DNA of 64,000 bases from an uncultured Sutterella sp. (GTDB taxonomy: Bacteria > Pseudomonadota > Gammaproteobacteria > Burkholderiales > Burkholderiaceae_F): assembly GCA_949287305.1 (NCBI GenBank), contig CASEFX010000034.1, forward strand, positions 124,001 to 188,000. The letters are read 5' to 3'. The translations under genes and the position numbers were made by a program. Position 1 is the first letter of the stretch. Each line of letters opens with the position of its first letter. The notes beneath the pieces are model-generated. The model did no database searches. It was not told the origin of the DNA and was given only the letters and a program-made list of their open reading frames with translations. Positions 60,409-64,000 of this stretch are shown here, in pieces.

Positions 60409-63048
60409 TCAGGAGAAATCTTTGTAGCGAAGCGTTTTGCTCCAGACGAGCGAGTCGGGCTCGTCGCTTTCGTTGGCGGCGTAGCCGAGCTTCGTCATCA
60501 GGCGGTTCATGCCCGTGTTTTCGCGCAAGACGAGTCCGGTCAGACGTCCGATGCCGCGCGAGAAGGCTTCGGCTTCGATGTGGCGCATCAGGCGCGAGGC
60601 GAGGCCGAGGCGCTGAAATCCCTCTTCGACGACCACGCCGAATTCCGCCGACGATCCTTCGGCGTCGGCCGACCAGCGCGCCACCGCGCGGATTTCGTTG
60701 CCTTCGAAGAGGCCCCAGGCGTTTTCGAGATCGTAGTTGAGCTGCGTGAGTTCCGAAACGACCGCCTGCGTGATGGGCGCTCTCGTGTGAAAGCGAAGGA
60801 ATTTCGTTTCGTCGGAGAGGCGGTCCAAAAACGCTTCGAGCCGGAAAAAGTCGTTTTCCCGGAGCGCCCGCAATGTAAGCGTCCGGTCGCCCGCGCTCCA
60901 TTCCTCCTCAACGCGGCTCGAGGGCGCCACGGTGAGGTGCGAGGCGCGGGCGTCGCACTCGACGGGCGCTTCGCGCAAGTGTACCGAGGCCGAGAGCGCG
61001 AGGGTCCCCCGAGGGGTCTCCACGATCGGGTCGAGTACGATGCGGCGCAGAGCCGGAACGGCTTCGGCGAGATCGGCGAGGCGCTCGAGCATGTACGCAA
61101 GCGAAGCGCTTGCTTCGGTGTCCTGCAGTCGGGCTTCAGAGAGAAGCGCCACGGCGTCGCGTCGCGAAGCGGGCACGAGTGCCGTGCGGAGGTCGGGTTT
61201 CGCGCGGTAGACGACGCCGCCCGCTCCCGCCTCGAGGATCGGGCCGAGAATGCTGTCCGTGTCGAGCGTCAGACGATAGGCGCGCCTTGCGTCGTGGGCG
61301 ACGAATCGCTCGACGAGCACCCCTTCGAAGAAACGCCGTTCCTCTTCGACGACGGCCTGCCAGGCCTGTCGAACCTCCTCTTCGGTGCGCAAATCGAGAA
61401 GCGTCGCGTCGGACTCTTCCAGAAGCGGCCCCGGGCCGAGCCGCTTGAGAATGACGGGGGCGCCGATTTCGCGAAAGAGCTGGAGCGCTTCGTCGAGCGT
61501 TCTCGCGCGATGCGAAGGTTCGTGCGGGAGGTCCGCCATCGTGAGAAGCGCCTCCACTTCGTCGGGTTCGAGAAGATAGCGGTGCGCTTCGAGGGCCGTT
61601 TTCACGAGATTTCGCACGGACGCAAGCGCGCGGGCGTCCAGACGGTCCAGGCCCGGTGCGGGCGCTTCGCGCCGGGCAATCGTGGCGCGCCGGTGTTGCG
61701 CGAGCGTGCCGAAGGCCTGCACGGCGCTTGCGGAGGAGCGAAGCGCAATGACCTGGGAACGGGAGAGTTCCGGGAGTAAGTCGGCTACGCCCGCGTCGTG
61801 GCGATGCCCCGACCAGGAGAGAAGGACCGGTTTTGGGGTGCGCTGCGCGGCGTTGGCGACGGCCCGAATCGTGTCGGCCGGCGTGGAAAAGAGCGTGGGT
61901 CCGAGGACAACGAGGAGACCGTCGATTTCGGGGTCCCGCAACACCGCTTCGGCGCTTGCCTGCATTTGTTCGGGCCTGGCCTGCAGACCCGCATCCACGG
62001 GGTTGACGGGAAGCTGGGCGCCGGGAAAGATCGACTGCAGGGCGTGAATCGTGGCGGGGGCGAAGCCCTGCAGATCGACGTCCGAGGGGTGCGTGATGCC
62101 CGCGGCGAGCGCGGCGAAGGCGGAACTGTTGGCGACGACGCCGAGTCGGTTGCGCTTCGGGATGCGGCCGCAGTGGAAGGCCGTCGTGACGGCGATGCAT
62201 TCCGAGACGTCCCGCACGCGGTGGGCGCCCGCCCGCTCGAGAAGCGCGTCGAAGGCGTCGTCCCGTCCCGCGGCCGTGTGGAATTTGTAGCTTGCGAGAC
62301 GGTCGGCGATGAAGCGCGGATCCTCGCCCGCGCGAAGCACGACGACGGGCTTGCGTTTGGCAGCGTACCGAAGGGCCGTGTAAAAGGCGCGCGCGTCGCG
62401 CAGGGCCTCGATGTGGAGCGTGATCACCTTGGTGCCCGGGTCGTGCGAGAAATACCGCAGGAGTTCCGGCATCCCGATGTCGAGCTCGAGCCCGGTCACG
62501 ACGACGGAGCGGATGCCCGCGCCCGTCTTGGCGAGGTCGTCCATGAGCGCCGTGGCCAGAAGTCCCGACTGCGCGAGGAGCGTGACGCCGCCCGCCTGCG
62601 GCAAAACGTCCCAGGGGCCGATGTTGCAGCTTTCGGCGGGATGCGCAAAACCGAGCGAATCGGGACCGATGAGGCGGACGCCCGCCTTGCGCGCCGCCTC
62701 CAAAATGGCGGCGTGCCAGGGACGGTCGCTTGCGTGCAGATCGTCCGTGATCGGGATGAGGGCGAAGCGGATGCTTTTTTGGGGAAGTTCCGCGATGACC
62801 GCCGGCATGCGCTTCGGGGGAACGGCCAGGAAGGCCAGGTCCACGCGTCCGGGAATCTGCTTGACGTGGGCGTAACAGGGAGCCTCTCCCAAACGCTCGT
62901 ATTTGGGATTGACGGCGTGCAGTTGCCGTACGCCGGAGCGCTGCAGGGCGTTCCAAAACTTCACGCCGTTGCTCTGCGGCTGCAGACTCGCTCCTATCAA
63001 AGCGACGGAGCGCGGATGAAGGGCAAAGTGAAGAGCCTGTGGCGTCAT
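60409..63048 (-). CDS. ADP-forming acyl-CoA synthetase-like protein fused to GNAT acetyltransferase (PatZ/Pka-like)
   Basis: 879 residues. Domains in order: CoA-binding Rossmann (1-130; LHPRSVALIGASLQPQSNGVKFWNAL), succinyl-CoA-ligase-like (about 140-470), ATP-grasp (about 480-700; GAPVILKRLGPGPLLEESDA), and a C-terminal GNAT domain (about 725-870; FGVVVEEGFQRLGLASRLMRHIEAEAFSRGI). E. coli PatZ and Salmonella Pat share this layout and acetylate lysines, for example in acetyl-CoA synthetase. The His of the ligase domain may be retained (KFHTAAGRDDAFD), which would differ from PatZ; synthetase activity cannot be excluded. Confidence 0.88.
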   Translation of the reverse strand: MTPQALHFALHPRSVALIGASLQPQSNGVKFWNALQRSGVRQLHAVNPKYERLGEAPCYAHVKQIPGRVDLAFLAVPPKRMPAVIAELPQKSIRFALIPITDDLHASDRPWHAAILEAARKAGVRLIGPDSLGFAHPAESCNIGPWDVLPQAGGVTLLAQSGLLATALMDDLAKTGAGIRSVVVTGLELDIGMPELLRYFSHDPGTKVITLHIEALRDARAFYTALRYAAKRKPVVVLRAGEDPRFIADRLASYKFHTAAGRDDAFDALLERAGAHRVRDVSECIAVTTAFHCGRIPKRNRLGVVANSSAFAALAAGITHPSDVDLQGFAPATIHALQSIFPGAQLPVNPVDAGLQARPEQMQASAEAVLRDPEIDGLLVVLGPTLFSTPADTIRAVANAAQRTPKPVLLSWSGHRHDAGVADLLPELSRSQVIALRSSASAVQAFGTLAQHRRATIARREAPAPGLDRLDARALASVRNLVKTALEAHRYLLEPDEVEALLTMADLPHEPSHRARTLDEALQLFREIGAPVILKRLGPGPLLEESDATLLDLRTEEEVRQAWQAVVEEERRFFEGVLVERFVAHDARRAYRLTLDTDSILGPILEAGAGGVVYRAKPDLRTALVPASRRDAVALLSEARLQDTEASASLAYMLERLADLAEAVPALRRIVLDPIVETPRGTLALSASVHLREAPVECDARASHLTVAPSSRVEEEWSAGDRTLTLRALRENDFFRLEAFLDRLSDETKFLRFHTRAPITQAVVSELTQLNYDLENAWGLFEGNEIRAVARWSADAEGSSAEFGVVVEEGFQRLGLASRLMRHIEAEAFSRGIGRLTGLVLRENTGMNRLMTKLGYAANESDEPDSLVWSKTLRYKDFS

Positions 63049-63104
63049 GGCAAAAAGCGGGAGAGAGCGGTTTTCCTCACCGTATTCTACCGAAGACGGT
63101 TTCG

Positions 63105-63144
63105 CGGAAAAGAAATCCCCGAAGGGCGGGGGCCCTTCGGGGAT
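63105..63144 (-). terminator. aspS terminator
   Basis: ATCCCCGAAGGG (63115-63126) with CCCTTCGGGGAT (63133-63144), then TTTCTTTTCC on the minus strand. Confidence 0.9.
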
Positions 63145-63165
63145 CGAAAACCGAATCGGAATCGG

Positions 63166-64000
63166 TTATTGACCGGCGATGTCGTGCGCCTTCTTGGGTT
63201 CGTTGCGCAAACGGATGTGGAGTTCGCGCAGCTGCTTTTCTTCGACCGGGGCCGGGGCCTGCGTGAGCAGACACTGGGCGCGCTGGGTCTTCGGGAAGGC
63301 GATGACGTCACGGATCGAATCGGCGCCGGCCATCATCGTGGCGATGCGGTCGAGACCGAAGGCGATGCCGCCGTGCGGAGGCGCACCGAACTGCAGGGCG
63401 TCGAGGAGGAAGCCGAACTTGTTGCGGGCTTCTTCCTTGCCGATCTGAAGGGCTTCGAAGACCTTTTCCTGCACTTCTTCGCGGTGGATACGGATCGAAC
63501 CGCCGCCGATTTCCCAACCGTTCAGGACCATGTCGTAGGCCTTGGCGTAGGCGTGTTCCGGATCGGAGATGAGGCGGTCTTCATGACCGTCGAGGGGCGA
63601 CGTGAACGGGTGGTGGCAAGCCATCCAGCGGCCTTCTTCTTCCGAGTATTCGAACATCGGGAAGTTGACGACCCAGAGGGGACGCCAGCCCGGCGTGTAG
63701 AGGCCGTGGGCCTTGCCGAATTCGGAGTGACCGATCTTCAGACGAAGGGCGCCGAGGCTGTCCCAAACGATCTTGGCCTTGTCGGCGCCGAAGAAGACGA
63801 CGTCGCCGTCCTGAGCGCCCGTGCGCGTGAGGATGGCCTGGAGTTCTTCGTCGGAGAGGTTCTTGACGATCGGGCTCTGCAGACCTTCGCGGCCGCGGGC
63901 GAGTTCGTTGACCTTGATGTAGGCGAGACCCTTGGCACCGTAGATCTTGACGAATTCGGTGTAGGAGTCGATTTCCGAGCGCGGCATCGAAGCGGCGCCG
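63166..64000 (-). CDS. aspS: Aspartate--tRNA ligase (C-terminal part; 5' end outside window)
   Basis: About 278 codons are visible and the frame continues to the right edge (the first Met at 63987 is internal). The fragment contains the end of the bacterial GAD insertion domain ([27 protein letters not shown]), [23 protein letters not shown], the GGGSIRIH motif, and class II motif 3 [16 protein letters not shown], then [15 protein letters not shown]. Whether it is a discriminating or non-discriminating AspRS depends on N-terminal anticodon-domain residues that are outside the window. Confidence 0.96.
   Translation of the reverse strand, partial: GAASMPRSEIDSYTEFVKIYGAKGLAYIKVNELARGREGLQSPIVKNLSDEELQAILTRTGAQDGDVVFFGADKAKIVWDSLGALRLKIGHSEFGKAHGLYTPGWRPLWVVNFPMFEYSEEEGRWMACHHPFTSPLDGHEDRLISDPEHAYAKAYDMVLNGWEIGGGSIRIHREEVQEKVFEALQIGKEEARNKFGFLLDALQFGAPPHGGIAFGLDRIATMMAGADSIRDVIAFPKTQRAQCLLTQAPAPVEEKQLRELHIRLRNEPKKAHDIAGQ

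Overview
The window is an essentially gene-dense piece of a high-GC bacterial chromosome (by eye above 60% G+C). Gene content and gene order point to Betaproteobacteria, order Burkholderiales, and fit a Sutterellaceae-like gut lineage best; that family-level placement is inference. The order-level evidence is conserved neighbourhoods: lolB-ispE-tRNA-Gln-prs-rplY-pth-ychF, rsmD-coaD divergent from ftsY, ftsE-ftsX-rpoH, envC-ctpA-moeB, metK-lpxL-lpxL-dapF, CobW-dksA, kdsD-kdsC-lptC-lptA-lptB-rpoN, and an S-adenosylhomocysteine riboswitch in front of ahcY. No insertion sequence, prophage, CRISPR array, toxin-antitoxin pair or defence island was recognised. Almost everything is core metabolism, envelope biogenesis or information processing, and no gene-free stretch exceeds about 300 bases.

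Layout. 1-9.7 kb: an ABC-F ATPase (cut by the window edge), a LpoA-type PBP activator divergent from rsmI, a CBS protein, folB-ttcA, a DUF2905 mini membrane protein, cca, a soluble lytic transglycosylase and 5-formyl-THF cyclo-ligase. 9.7-14 kb: methyl-cycle block ahcY (riboswitch), trpS, metK. 14.2-19.1 kb: two lipid A acyltransferases, dapF, rlmI and a CobW GTPase. 19.2-27 kb: dksA, a HAD nucleotidase coupled to sppA, then moeB, ctpA, envC (minus) and a rhodanese-like protein and secB (plus). 27.3-36.9 kb: an orphan response regulator; the minus-strand run ftsY-ppx/gppA-ftsE-ftsX-rpoH-trmL; rsmD-coaD; an AsmA-like protein. 36.9-49 kb: ahpC/ahpF, an HTH regulator, ychF, DUF523, pth, a DEAD-box helicase, rplY, prs, tRNA-Gln, ispE, lolB and a TPR protein. 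49.1-56.1 kb: mutY, rapZ, rpoN, lptB-lptA-lptC, kdsC, kdsD. 56.2-64 kb: a complete glutamate/aspartate-type ABC importer, a divergent crotonase, a PatZ-like acyl-CoA synthetase/acetyltransferase fusion, and the 3' part of aspS.

The genes cooperate mainly in (i) the SAM cycle (metK, ahcY) that supplies the several methyltransferases here (rsmI, rlmI, rsmD, trmL); (ii) outer-membrane construction (kdsC/D, lptA/B/C, lpxL pair, lolB, LpoA, SppA, EnvC, Slt); and (iii) stress and global control (dksA, rpoH, rpoN, rapZ, ahpCF).

The most unusual observation is two perfect 16-bp parS-type centromere sites (5676-5691 and 11208-11223). The first supplies the last three sense codons and the stop codon of cca. 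The second lies inside the SAH riboswitch of ahcY, where half of it is also one strand of an RNA hairpin. The same leader is probably transcribed from a promoter whose -10 box TATAAT is the loop of the upstream trpS terminator. Together these suggest an origin-proximal locus with strongly overlapping DNA- and RNA-level signals. I found no gene cluster that looks like an undescribed dedicated system.
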